A DNA stretch of 64,000 nt from Thermosporothrix hazakensis (GTDB lineage Bacteria > Chloroflexota > Ktedonobacteria > Ktedonobacterales > Ktedonobacteraceae). The DNA is taken from positions 45,840-109,839 of the forward strand of contig NZ_QKUF01000020.1 in assembly GCF_003253565.1 (NCBI RefSeq). The letters run 5' to 3'. A program made the position numbers and the translations under genes. The notes beneath the pieces were generated by a model. The model had not been told where the DNA came from. It saw only the letters and a program-made list of their open reading frames with translations, and did not search any database. Every line of letters starts with the position of its first letter. Position 1 is the stretch's first letter. Positions 32,990 through 41,558 of the stretch are shown here, one piece after another.

Positions 32990-33300
32990 AAAAACACTAT
33001 TGCTATAGATCGCTCATGTGCGCTTTCATGGGAAAGATGCAGTATGCTTGCCTGTATGGGTTCTGGAACATCGATACTTCTATTATACTCTTTTTTCATC
33101 ACTCTGTCTTCTTTTTCAGGGACGGACATCCAGGGATTTTGTGCCGCTGAGGTGTGGAGCACTGTGCTAGTTTTTTCAGGAACGGCATGATATACTACGC
33201 CTACCGAAAAAAGACGCAGAAGAGAGTTCTTGAAATACAGACACACCGCCAGCGCCGGGGACTCCTTCGGGCAGGCGGCGCGAATTGAGGGTTTGTGACT
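32990..33300. other. Divergent intergenic region, histidine kinase/murD
   Basis: About 310 bp. Two similar stretches, TTTTTCAGGGACGG (near 33112) and TTTTTCAGGAACGG (near 33172), lie 60 bp apart and could be regulatory repeats. TATACT at 33191 is a possible -10 for murD, but no good -35 goes with it. Confidence 0.35.
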
Positions 33301-34677
33301 ATGGATCTGCGCGGGAAGCGTGTTCTTGTGATGGGTTTGGGCCTGCAAGGCTCGGGTATGGCGGCGGCGCGATATGCCGCACAGCAGGGCGCCATTGTGC
33401 GTGTGACGGACATGAAATCGCCGGACATACTGGCGCCAAGTGTCCGGGCGCTGGCAGGGCTGCCCATCGAGTTTATTCTTGGGCAGCACCGTGAAGAAGA
33501 TTTTATCTGGGCAGATATCGTGATTCGGAATCCCGGGGTGCCGCGCACGTCGCCGTATCTGTTGCTTGCTCAGGAGCATGGGGCCCGAATCGAGATGGAG
33601 ATAGCGCTGTTCTTCCTGAACTGTCCGGGAAGAATTATCGGCGTGACGGGTACCCGGGGCAAAACGACGACCTCAACCCTGTTGTATGAGATTCTACGCG
33701 AGAGCGGGGCGCGGGTCGTGCTTGGTGGCAACGTGGCCGGCGTGGAGACGCTGTCGCTGTTGCCGGAGATTACAGAAGAGACGCTGGTGGTATTGGAGCT
33801 GTCGAGCTGGCAGCTTGAGGGACTGGCTCCGCATACGATCAGCCCGGCAGTCGCGGTGATGACCAATCTCTATCCCGATCATCTCAATACCTATAGCGGG
33901 ATGGAAGAGTATGCGGAGGCAAAGGCCAATATTTTTCGGTATCAGTCGGAGAAGGGAATAGCCGTTTTTAACTACGAAAACCCCTGGACACGTCGCTTCG
34001 GTCTGGAAGCGCCAGGGCAGACCTGGTTTACCAGTGTGGAACTGGGCGGCAGTTTCCCGCGTGAGGTACTGGACGAGCATGGCAAGCCGTCGCGCATTGA
34101 GCCTTTCGTGTTCACTGAAAGCCCGCTGGCAGGCAAGCATAACCGTGAGAATGTCATGCTGGCGACGACCACGGCCCGGCTGCTTGGTGTAGATGATGCC
34201 ACAATTGCCCGGGCGGTACGTGGCTTCCGGGGTGTGGCGCATCGGCTGGCAGAGGTGCGCACGGTGAACGGGGTGCGCTATATCAACGATAGTACCAGCA
34301 CGACACCGGTAGCCGGCCAGGTGGCGATTGAGGCGTTTCGTGAGCCGCTGGTGCTGGTGGCCGGTGGGAATACCAAGCATCTACCGCTGGATGCGTGGCC
34401 GCGTTTGATCGTGGAGCGCTGTCGTGACGTGGTGCTGCTGAGCGGAAATGGTACTGATGAGCTATTGCCAGCAATCGAGGAAGAGGCCAAAAAGCAGCGA
34501 AAAGAAAATCCCGTCCGCGGCGTTTTTGGTGATTTTCAGCAGGCAATGGAGACCGCCGTTTCACTGACAAAGCCGGGTGATGTGCTGTTGTTCTCTCCGG
34601 GTTTTACCAGTTTCGGCATGTTCCAGAACGAGTTTGAGCGGGGCGATCGCTTTGTAGCATTTGTCGAAAAGCTGTAG
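33301..34677 (+). CDS. murD: MurD, UDP-MurNAc-L-Ala:D-Glu ligase
   Basis: A 458-residue Mur ligase. N-terminal Rossmann domain (VLVMGLGLQGSGMAAARYAA), central ATPase domain with P-loop GVTGTRGKTTT, the YPDHLNTY segment, and C-terminal ligase domain with NDSTSTTP. The enzyme adds D-glutamate to UDP-N-acetylmuramoyl-L-alanine in peptidoglycan synthesis. The P-loop has Arg where most Mur ligases have Asn (GTNGK), a variation to check. I start at the ATG 33301, with GAGG 10 nt upstream; GTG at 33295 is the alternative. It is isolated, with no dcw cluster around it. A terminator follows. Confidence 0.9.
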   Translation: MDLRGKRVLVMGLGLQGSGMAAARYAAQQGAIVRVTDMKSPDILAPSVRALAGLPIEFILGQHREEDFIWADIVIRNPGVPRTSPYLLLAQEHGARIEMEIALFFLNCPGRIIGVTGTRGKTTTSTLLYEILRESGARVVLGGNVAGVETLSLLPEITEETLVVLELSSWQLEGLAPHTISPAVAVMTNLYPDHLNTYSGMEEYAEAKANIFRYQSEKGIAVFNYENPWTRRFGLEAPGQTWFTSVELGGSFPREVLDEHGKPSRIEPFVFTESPLAGKHNRENVMLATTTARLLGVDDATIARAVRGFRGVAHRLAEVRTVNGVRYINDSTSTTPVAGQVAIEAFREPLVLVAGGNTKHLPLDAWPRLIVERCRDVVLLSGNGTDELLPAIEEEAKKQRKENPVRGVFGDFQQAMETAVSLTKPGDVLLFSPGFTSFGMFQNEFERGDRFVAFVEKL

Positions 34678-34699
34678 CTCTTGCCCTGAAGAAATACTG

Positions 34700-34739
34700 A
34701 AAAGCTGGCCGTCGGCACAGTGGTGCTGGCGGCTTTTTT
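34700..34739 (+). terminator. Terminator after murD
   Basis: Imperfect GC-rich hairpin with outer arms AAAAGC and GCTTTT, followed by a T-run, starting 22 bp after the stop codon. Confidence 0.75.
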
Positions 34740-35212
34740 GTGGGCGGGAATGCCGGGTTTTTCGGGCAGAGCGTGTCAACGTGTCTGCTGAAACGGGCAG
34801 GGAATCGACTCGGAGCGAAATTCTGCACGATAGAGCCCGTAGTACTGCTTCTCACCGCGTAAAGAGTATAGCTTGAAGCCGTTTATAGGAGAAAGAGCGT
34901 AATGGAAAGGGGATAACCCTTTTGGAGTAATGGAAAATGGATCTGTTTTGAGTCGTACGATAGGGCTAAGGGAAGGCGGCCCTGTTTTGGGAGGTGGGAC
35001 TGAAAGGGGAAGGAGGGCGCTAGCCTGAAAGGTTGATTTCTCAGGAAACTCTCAGAATTCGTCTTTTGGCGGGTTGCACTGAGGTGGTTACTTGTATTAA
35101 ACTAACGGTGGTTAGGGGATCGGTCGCGTCGCCAGTACTCTGCGGAGAGTAAAAACACCATAGACGTTGTGATACGCGATCTTCAACACATCCCCCGAAG
35201 GAGATGTTGACA
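34740..35212. promoter_or_regulatory. pckA upstream region with direct repeats
   Basis: About 470 bp with no gene. Two copies of GGTGGTTA (35083-35090 and 35107-35114), 24 bp apart, flank a TATTAA box (35095-35100) that could be the pckA -10. Repeats spaced near two helical turns around a promoter suggest a regulator binding one DNA face. Confidence 0.4.
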
Positions 35213-36796
35213 ATGACGATGATGATGAGCAGGAAGGCGCTAGAAGATTACGGTCTGGTAAACCTGGGAACGATTCACTGGAACCTGCCTCCTGCTGAAC
35301 TGGTAGAACATGCTTTAGAGCGTAAAGAAGGCCTGCTTGCGGCCAATGGAGCGTTGCGAGCAACGACTGGCGCTCATACCGGGCGCTCACCAAAGGATAA
35401 GTATATAGTCTCAAGCGAGCAAACAGCATCTAAGATCTGGTGGGGTGAGAATAACCACCCGATGTCTCCTGAGACCTTTGCGATTGTGCGCCGAAGCCTG
35501 GCGGATTACTTGCAAGGACGCGATGTATACGTGCTTGATGCTGCGGCAGGGGCTGACCCGCGCTATCGCATGCCGATACAGGTTATCACTGAACTGGCCT
35601 GGCACAATCTGTTTGCGCGCAACCTGTTCTTGCGTGCGACGGAGGCCGATCGCTTGAGCGAGCGTCCGGGCTTTACCGTGCTTTGTGTACCGCATTTCCG
35701 TTTAAATCCGCGTTCGCATGGAACGCGCTCTGAGACCGCTATTATTATTGATTTTGAAGAACGGCTTGTGCTGATTGCCGGAACAGAGTATGCTGGTGAG
35801 ATGAAGAAATCCATTTTTACGGTTCTGAATTTTATCTTACCTGCTGAAGGCGTGTTGCCTATGCACTGTTCGGCGAATGTGGGTGCAGCGGGAGATGTGG
35901 CCCTGTTCTTTGGGCTCTCTGGCACCGGGAAGACCAGCCTTTCAGCCGATCCAGAGCGCCGCTTGATCGGCGATGACGAGCACGGTTGGGGGGATAACGG
36001 GATCTTTAACTTTGAGGGTGGTTGCTACGCCAAATGTATTAATCTCTCTCGAGAGTTTGAGCCTCAAATATGGAACGCCGTGCGCTTCGGGGCTGTCTAT
36101 GAGAATGTGGTTCTTCATGAGAAAACGCGTGAGCCAGATTATAGCGATGCATCTATAACTGAAAATACGCGGGTGGCGTACCCCGTTGACTATATTGACA
36201 ATGTCGTTGGGTCAGGAATGGCCGGGCAGCCGAAGGCGGTCATCTTCCTGTCTGCCGACTCGTTTGGTGTCTTGCCGCCTATCTCCAGGCTTACGACTGA
36301 GCAGGCAATGTACTATTTCCTCTCAGGCTATACCAGTAAGCTGGCAGGGACAGAGCGCGGCGTGACCTCGCCTCAGGCAACCTTTAGCTCGTGCTTTGGT
36401 GCGGCCTTCCTGCCGTTGCGGCCCGGCGAATATGCCAACCTGCTGCGTGAGCGCATCGAGAAGTACAACGTGCGCTGCTACCTCATCAACACCGGCTGGA
36501 CCGGCGGCCCGTATGGGATCGGCAAGCGCATTAACATCAACTACACCCGGGCAATGGTCAAGGCGGCCATCAGCGGCGCGATTGACGAGGCCGAGACAAT
36601 GGTTGATCCGATCTTTGGCCTGCGCATTCCGACCAGTTGCCCCGACGTGCCGAGCGAGATCCTGAATCCGCGCAACACGTGGATTGATCGCGACGGGTAT
36701 GACATGCAGGCGACGCACCTCGCCGAACTGTTTAAGGAGAACTTCAAGCAGTTCACCCTGCCGTCGGAAGAGGTTCGCAACGCGGGCCCACGGTAG
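35213..36796 (+). CDS. pckA: Phosphoenolpyruvate carboxykinase (ATP)
   Basis: A 527-residue ATP-dependent PEPCK, usual length for the family. It converts oxaloacetate and ATP to phosphoenolpyruvate, CO2 and ADP, the entry step of gluconeogenesis. Motifs: GRSPKDKYIV near the N-terminus, LPMHCSANVG, and the kinase-1a P-loop FGLSGTGKTSLSAD followed by LIGDDEHGW. The ATG at 35204 abuts the GGAG, so I start at 35213, nine bases from it. Direct repeats upstream suggest regulation by carbon source. With the acetyl-CoA-synthetase control genes at 18-27 kb it fits growth on acetate-like substrates, although the loci are not linked. Confidence 0.95.
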   Translation: MTMMMSRKALEDYGLVNLGTIHWNLPPAELVEHALERKEGLLAANGALRATTGAHTGRSPKDKYIVSSEQTASKIWWGENNHPMSPETFAIVRRSLADYLQGRDVYVLDAAAGADPRYRMPIQVITELAWHNLFARNLFLRATEADRLSERPGFTVLCVPHFRLNPRSHGTRSETAIIIDFEERLVLIAGTEYAGEMKKSIFTVLNFILPAEGVLPMHCSANVGAAGDVALFFGLSGTGKTSLSADPERRLIGDDEHGWGDNGIFNFEGGCYAKCINLSREFEPQIWNAVRFGAVYENVVLHEKTREPDYSDASITENTRVAYPVDYIDNVVGSGMAGQPKAVIFLSADSFGVLPPISRLTTEQAMYYFLSGYTSKLAGTERGVTSPQATFSSCFGAAFLPLRPGEYANLLRERIEKYNVRCYLINTGWTGGPYGIGKRININYTRAMVKAAISGAIDEAETMVDPIFGLRIPTSCPDVPSEILNPRNTWIDRDGYDMQATHLAELFKENFKQFTLPSEEVRNAGPR

Positions 36797-36842
36797 AAGA
36801 GGCCTTTATCAGAAAACCTGCATGTATAGAAGAACTGCATGC

Positions 36843-36878
36843 AAAGAGCAGAGGAGAAGAGACGCTCCCCTGCTCTTT
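36843..36878. terminator. Terminator after pckA
   Basis: AAAGAGCAG and CTGCTCTTT arms with an inner GGAG/CTCC pair, followed by T residues; symmetric enough to serve the convergent gene too. Confidence 0.85.
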
Positions 36879-36883
36879 TTGGT

Positions 36884-37657
36884 CTATTCGGTAAGCGTTG
36901 GCTTCCTATTTCTGGTACTGTTCCAGTAGTGCTGCTCCTCCAGTCGTTGCTGGTATTGCTTTTGAATGGCCGGCGTTGCATCGTCCCACGGGTTTTCACT
37001 CTGCTGCTGTTGCAGGACGCTGGCCTGCTTTTCGGGGACCAGAAGCTGTCCGGCCTGCTCCTTGCGCCTGGCGAGATAGTCAAGCAGACGACCGGCGCTG
37101 GCCAGCAGCAGGAAAGCAACCCCGGCCCCGACGATACTCAGCCCAACCGGCCAGTTATTGACGGTATAGCCGTTCGGATGCTCCTTGTAGCCCTGAGTGC
37201 TCAGGGTAGTTGTTTTGCCCGTTTTGCCCGCAAACGTGACCTCGACCACATGGTAGCCTTTCGCTTTGGCCCCTTGCCTGGTAAAGATGCTCTGGCTGGT
37301 GATGGGCGTGGTCTCATAGACAAAGGACTCGACGGTGTACAGGAAGTCTTCAGTTTCAGGGTCCTTGCCGGTGGGCGCCGGGAGCATCGGGAAATCGTTC
37401 ATTGAGAGTTGATAAAAGACCCCGTTCGCGCTCTGTGTGGGCACGAAGTTGTAGGCTCCATCGATCATAAGCGATCGATATTCCCTCGTTCCCTCAAAGC
37501 GCTGATATGTCACAGCATGCGAGGTGGTTCCATAGTAGAGCCCCGCACCAAGAAGGATTATGCCGAGGATGATGCGTCCTGCGGTCGCGAAGAAGAGGAA
37601 GTGGATCAGGCTGTAGAGGGCCTCGACCAATGGCTTCCTCGGCTGCATCATAACCAT
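36884..37657 (-). CDS. Bitopic membrane protein of unknown function
   Basis: A 257-residue protein with two membrane helices (about 21-45 and 169-192), a ~120-residue loop between them on the outside, and a Gln-rich cytosolic tail. The loop (TYQRFEGTREYRSLMIDGAY, GVFYQLSMNDFPML) looks like a beta domain but matches nothing I know. GGAG lies 10 nt before the ATG. Single gene, convergent with pckA. Confidence 0.65.
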   Translation of the reverse strand: MVMMQPRKPLVEALYSLIHFLFFATAGRIILGIILLGAGLYYGTTSHAVTYQRFEGTREYRSLMIDGAYNFVPTQSANGVFYQLSMNDFPMLPAPTGKDPETEDFLYTVESFVYETTPITSQSIFTRQGAKAKGYHVVEVTFAGKTGKTTTLSTQGYKEHPNGYTVNNWPVGLSIVGAGVAFLLLASAGRLLDYLARRKEQAGQLLVPEKQASVLQQQQSENPWDDATPAIQKQYQQRLEEQHYWNSTRNRKPTLTE

Positions 37658-38099
37658 GCCGTTTCGTCTCCATCGTGAAGTATATTCGAGACAGCCGGTT
37701 GTGGAATACCGGGTGCTCCTTTGCTATGTGTTATGATAATACAAGAAAAGGAGAAAGGCAATAATTTTCGGGTAGAACGGGAAGAAATTGAAGGGAAGGC
37801 ACTGACCAGGATACCCCGGGAATGGCGCATTCGACCGTTTGTATGCAGAGAGAACGCTTTCCTTCCTCTGAATCCCGTCAGCAAGGAGCATGAAGGGATA
37901 TGCAGGGAAATGTAGGGATATTTATTATAAGCGATCGGAAACAGAAAGGCAAGAGGAAGTAGAGCAAACGACGATAGCGGAAGAAATAACGCCAGGTACA
38001 TTTGCGAAATTGTGAGGTATGCAATGGACAGAGGGACAACGTTTTTGCTACACTGACTGCAAGTATGTTTTTCATAAGGAGAGTGAGGAGTGTTAGCCT
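37658..38099. other. Intergenic region, no gene seen
   Basis: About 440 bp. Reading frames here lack ribosome sites and protein-like composition. AT-rich around 37720-37950. GAGAGTGAGGAG near 38080 may be the ribosome site for the small gene at 38100. Confidence 0.4.
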
Positions 38100-38360
38100 G
38101 TGGAGCTTTGTGAGGCCTGTTGGCAGATGCGCAGGGAGCGATTGAAGAGGGGGACAGCACATACCGGCCGTGTGAGCGGTATGTATCGTTTACCACTGTT
38201 TTCCCTTCGTCCGCTTGAATGGTTCCGTCGGGCGGCACTTCATGGCCCGAGCGCGTATTTTCTGGATGCTGAACGTCTCTGGCGGGGCGTTTGGAGGCGC
38301 CGCGTGACGTTCAGGGATGTGCAGAAAATGCGTGATCTGTTTGCGTGTGTAAAGGAATAA
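38100..38360 (+). CDS. Possible small protein upstream of nucleotidyltransferase
   Basis: An 86-residue Arg-rich frame starting at GTG, with Cys-x2-Cys at the N-terminus (ELCEACWQMRRERLKRG) and aromatic/basic content after it. It ends six bases before the nucleotidyltransferase start, so a two-gene operon is plausible. The GTG start and moderate ribosome site leave it uncertain. It could be a small nucleic-acid-binding partner. Confidence 0.4.
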   Translation: MELCEACWQMRRERLKRGTAHTGRVSGMYRLPLFSLRPLEWFRRAALHGPSAYFLDAERLWRGVWRRRVTFRDVQKMRDLFACVKE

Positions 38361-38365
38361 GTGAA

Positions 38366-39199
38366 ATGCAACAGGAAGCCTTGCTTCAACAGATAGTGCA
38401 ACAATTGAAAGATGTGCGTGGGGTGCGGGCGCTGGTGCTTGGTGGGTCGTTTGCCCGGGGGACGCAGCGGCCCGACTCTGATCTTGATATCGGGATCTAT
38501 TATGTGGAGCAGCAGCCCCCCGATATCGAGCATATACGCGCCATTGCGGCCAGCTTGAACGACACGCCCGATCCGGTGGTGACAGAGGTTGGCGAATGGG
38601 GGCCGTGGGTCAATGGCGGTGCATGGCTGACGATTCAGGGGCAACGTGTTGATTTCCTGTACCGCGATATTGATAAGGTCATGGCGACGCTTGACGACTG
38701 TAACGCGGGTATCGTTATTTCTGATTACTGGCAGCAGCCAGCGTATGGCTTCCACAATTTTATGTACTGCACCGAGACGGCGATCTGTCGTCCGCTCTAC
38801 GATCCCGAGCACATTCTTGAGCGGCTCAAGGTGCAGGTCGAGGCGTACCCGCCGAAGCTCAAGGCCTCGATTATCAGAACGTTCCTCTGGTCGGCTCAGT
38901 TTTCGTTGCGCTTCACCGAAAAGGCAGCGGCGGCGGGCAATGTCTATATGGTGGCTGGCTGTCTGGCCCGAGCGATTCATTGTCTGGTGCAGGTACTCTA
39001 CGCGCTGAACGAGACGTTCTATCTCAGCGAGAAGACGTTGGCGCACGATCTGGCTGCATTTCAACAGAAGCCGCAGAATATGCTTGAGCGGATCGAGGCG
39101 ATTCTGGGTTCGGTTGGCACGGCAAGTGAGCTGCCGGTGTCGTGCAAGACGGCGGAGGCGCTCTATGCCGAGGTCGCGGCGCTGGCTGAAGGCCAATAA
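38366..39199 (+). CDS. Nucleotidyltransferase-domain protein
   Basis: A 277-residue protein with an N-terminal polymerase-beta-like nucleotidyltransferase: GGSFARGT, then DSDLDIGIYY (GS-x-D-x-D pattern), and a third acidic residue in VDFLYRD. The helical C-terminal half resembles DUF4037/kanamycin-nucleotidyltransferase-like C-domains. Such proteins transfer NMP to antibiotics, proteins or RNA; the target is unknown. MNT-type toxin-antitoxin proteins are smaller. AAAGGA precedes the ATG at 38366, just after the small gene at 38100. Confidence 0.78.
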   Translation: MQQEALLQQIVQQLKDVRGVRALVLGGSFARGTQRPDSDLDIGIYYVEQQPPDIEHIRAIAASLNDTPDPVVTEVGEWGPWVNGGAWLTIQGQRVDFLYRDIDKVMATLDDCNAGIVISDYWQQPAYGFHNFMYCTETAICRPLYDPEHILERLKVQVEAYPPKLKASIIRTFLWSAQFSLRFTEKAAAAGNVYMVAGCLARAIHCLVQVLYALNETFYLSEKTLAHDLAAFQQKPQNMLERIEAILGSVGTASELPVSCKTAEALYAEVAALAEGQ

Positions 39200-39230
39200 A
39201 AAGCACCGCCTCTGCGTGATGAAGCGGTGC
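39197..39230 (-). terminator. Terminator for the minus-strand gene at 39296
   Basis: GCACCGC and GCGGTGC arms, followed on the minus strand by TTTTTATT. It lies immediately after the nucleotidyltransferase stop codon and would end transcripts arriving from the opposite strand. Confidence 0.75.
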
Positions 39231-39295
39231 CAGAAGGTGGCGAACGGCCTGAAGGGTGGGGAAAGACCCGCCTTTCAGGCAAAGGAAGCGGGGAT

Positions 39296-40075
39296 CTAGG
39301 CCCCGGAATCACTCGTAGCAGCTTTCTTGCGGTAGTACGTATGAATATGCGTGATCAGGGAGAGAAGAAGGTAAATATTAGGCACTGTAGCGGTGTGTGC
39401 GTGATACCACTCGCGCCCGCTGGATGGCTGCGTGATGCTGACCTCTGCGCTGTTCACCTGAATGCTGGCGTCGTTCCACGCGAGGGAATCGCTACCGTGG
39501 AAGAGGCCATAGCGGTTGATGCCAAGCGGGCCGAAGGGGACGGTGTGTCCTACCGCCAGATCAAAAATAGCCTTGCGGAACAGCCGCCGGGTGACTTCCT
39601 GCTGAATGGTTGTGCCCAGTTGCTCGATATTGCTGAAATGGTGATCGAGTACCAGCTTGCGCCCATCATGCCGCCTGATCGTGAACGAATAGCGAATCTG
39701 TTGTCCGTGCAGGCCGGGAATAGAGCTTGTTTTCTGCCAGACGGCGTCAATGTGATCCCAGAGGAAAATAAGCATCTCGCGCTGCTTGCTGACAACCAGG
39801 CCAGAAGGGTACACGCGAACCTGCCAGGAGCGCCGGAGCAGCGGAATCAGGAGGGCATACCCACCGGGAAGAAGCAGGCCAAAGCTCAGGGGCAGGTAGG
39901 CGAGCGTCCACCACTGCCCGGAGAACGGCCCGGCCAGACTGATGATCATGCCAAGCAGGCCAGTATAGAGCGCAATTGCAGAGCAGAGCAAGCGCCTTTT
40001 TGAGAAATGGATGTTATGTTCCGAGATGGCTTCTTCCGGTAGATGGGCTCTTGTCAGTTGTTCTAGCTCACGCAC
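39296..40075 (-). CDS. PH-like membrane protein, paralog A (DUF6585-like)
   Basis: A 259-residue protein with two adjacent membrane helices (about 30-80) and a C-terminal beta-rich domain resembling bacterial PH-like modules (VRVYPSGLVVSKQREMLIFL, YSFTIRRHDGRKLVLDHH). It is a paralog of the gene at 42597: both have RRHDG..., a lone helix, then FGPL...GI. Probably the DUF6585-type family; function unknown. The longest frame begins with a TTG at 40147, but GTG at 40075 has AAGGAGAGG upstream, so I use it. Confidence 0.65.
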   Translation of the reverse strand: MRELEQLTRAHLPEEAISEHNIHFSKRRLLCSAIALYTGLLGMIISLAGPFSGQWWTLAYLPLSFGLLLPGGYALLIPLLRRSWQVRVYPSGLVVSKQREMLIFLWDHIDAVWQKTSSIPGLHGQQIRYSFTIRRHDGRKLVLDHHFSNIEQLGTTIQQEVTRRLFRKAIFDLAVGHTVPFGPLGINRYGLFHGSDSLAWNDASIQVNSAEVSITQPSSGREWYHAHTATVPNIYLLLSLITHIHTYYRKKAATSDSGA

Positions 40076-40569
40076 GATTTTTTCCCTCTCCTTTGAACTA
40101 GCATACTCATGATTTGCTCCCTGATAGAAACACGGATTACCTGCCAAAATGTGTACTCCATTACTTCCACAGTAAACAATAGTTCCTAACCTCTGATCAA
40201 AAAACCGTTGTTTCTCGTCTTACTGCAACACAGCGGCGGTATGGCTTCCCGGGCGGCGGCAAATGCGTTGTGCGCCGAAGGGAAAGAGGGTTGTTTGTCT
40301 GATCATTGGAGAGGGAGGCTGCTCACTCGTTCGAGTGATTTTTGTCCTCACTCAAAAGAGTGAACAGAGAATACTTCTTTTGTGTGATGCGGTGGGAAAA
40401 GGCAATACCATATACTGGTGATATATGGGAACGAGAATCTCTACCGTGTGGGGAATGCAGAGCTTTTGGTATCGCGCGATAGAGAGAACGTCCCGCTTTT
40501 CTCTGTTCTGATTGGTATAGAACGAGGGGGTACCGCCCGGTAGTTTCTCTGACGAAGAGGAGTATCTGA
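40076..40569. other. Intergenic region with tandem operator-like dyads
   Basis: About 490 bp without a gene. Its notable content is two dyads of the form CTCACTC-N4-GAGTGA at 40322-40338 and 40347-40363. The ribosome site GAGGAG precedes the gene at 40570. Confidence 0.55.
40322..40363. promoter_or_regulatory. Two tandem CTCACTC-N4-GAGTGA dyads
   Basis: Identical half-sites with different four-base centres (GTTC and AAAA), start-to-start 25 bp. This is the form of a TetR-like operator pair. They lie between divergent genes (39296 minus, 40570 plus). No matching regulator is in the window. Confidence 0.6.
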
Positions 40570-40965
40570 ATGAACGAATATCCGAATGAAGGCCGGTATC
40601 GTGACGAGGATCAGTACTCTGGAGAAGGCCGATACAGCAATGAAGGTCAGTATGGTAGTGAGGGTCGCTCTGGGGGCCGCTCTGAGAGAGAGGAGGACCG
40701 ATCGCAAAGCCGCAATGAAAATCAATCCGGTGGCATGTTCGATCAGGCACGCAATGCCGCCGAAGGCCAGGTTGATAATGTCATTGATCAATATGCAAGC
40801 AAGGTTCCGGGCGGAGAGCAGTATAAACAACAGGCGAAAGATTTCGCTTCAAAGGGGCTGGATCGGATAGAGGAGGAAGGCAAGAAGCATTCCGGTAGTA
40901 TTCTGGATGAGGCCAAGCGAAGACTTGGGGGCCTCTTTGGTGGAGGCAAGAAACCAGAAGAATGA
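40570..40965 (+). CDS. Small helical protein with Gly/Arg-rich N-terminus, paralog 1
   Basis: A 131-residue protein. Residues 1-55 are low complexity (GRYRDEDQYSGEGRYSNEGQ). Residues about 57-115 are amphipathic helices, with VIDQYASKVPGGEQYKQQAK closely matching VIDQFAAKVPGGEQFKEQAK of the gene at 41224. It ends LGGLFGGGKK. No membrane helix. The helical part slightly resembles the MT0933-like antitoxin/CsbD-like small stress proteins, but I would not assign it. GAGGAG precedes the ATG and a strong terminator follows, so it is its own transcript. Confidence 0.65.
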   Translation: MNEYPNEGRYRDEDQYSGEGRYSNEGQYGSEGRSGGRSEREEDRSQSRNENQSGGMFDQARNAAEGQVDNVIDQYASKVPGGEQYKQQAKDFASKGLDRIEEEGKKHSGSILDEAKRRLGGLFGGGKKPEE

Positions 40966-41018
40966 GAATGCTGCTGTAGCAAGAAGAGACCCTGGCTATC
41001 CTCTTTTCTGGGAATGCG

Positions 41019-41056
41019 CCGTAGCGGGGAACTATTCTCCGCTACGGTCTTTTTTG
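41019..41056 (+). terminator. Strong terminator after paralog 1
   Basis: CCGTAGCGG and CCGCTACGG arms, extended by GA/TC, followed by TCTTTTTT. Confidence 0.9.
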
Positions 41057-41223
41057 GGGTTTGATAGGCCGGGGAGAAGCCGGCGCGTTGATCGATTTGG
41101 CCGTGTGCTGATCTGGCGTGCGAAAGGGTGCATCTATTTGCAGATATCAGTATACTATTGAGTGAATGCCGTAATGCTGCGGCGTATTTCCACAATGTCG
41201 ATAGCATCCTTCAGGAGGAGTGA

Positions 41224-41499
41224 ATGAGCGAGGAGCAGAAGCCCCAACAAAACAATCCGTTGAGCAATTCAATTGATGCGGCGCGCGATGTAGCCGAGGA
41301 GAAGATCAATCAGGTGATAGATCAGTTTGCCGCGAAGGTGCCCGGTGGCGAACAGTTTAAAGAACAGGCGAAGAACATGGCGGCGCAAGGTCTGGATCTC
41401 CTTGAGGACCAGGCCGAGCAGCAGCTTCAAGCGAAGGCTCAGGATCTTCTGGGCAATCTCGGGAATATGTTCGGTGGCAAAAAAGAGGAGAAGCAATAG
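41224..41499 (+). CDS. Small helical protein, paralog 2
   Basis: A 91-residue protein consisting of the helical core of the gene at 40570 without its Gly/Arg-rich extension (AARDVAEEKINQVIDQFAAK, LGNLGNMFGGKKEEKQ). Its ribosome site AGGAGGAG is excellent and it has its own terminator, so it is probably abundant. Tandem duplication followed by gain or loss of the N-terminal tail is the simplest explanation. Function unknown; general stress or surface-binding roles are guesses. Confidence 0.7.
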   Translation: MSEEQKPQQNNPLSNSIDAARDVAEEKINQVIDQFAAKVPGGEQFKEQAKNMAAQGLDLLEDQAEQQLQAKAQDLLGNLGNMFGGKKEEKQ

Positions 41500-41508
41500 T
41501 CTCAGGAG

Positions 41509-41546
41509 GCAGGGAGAAAGAAAGCGCTCCCTGCTTTTCTTTTTTC
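41509..41546 (+). terminator. Terminator after paralog 2
   Basis: GCAGGGAG and CTCCCTGC arms around a 10-nt loop, followed by a T-rich run. Confidence 0.88.
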
Positions 41547-41558
41547 CTGAGTGAGACG

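Noticed and set aside
33301..34677. MurD called non-canonical because of GTRGK
   Set aside because: All other Mur-ligase segments and length fit MurD; one substitution in the P-loop is not enough to change the call.
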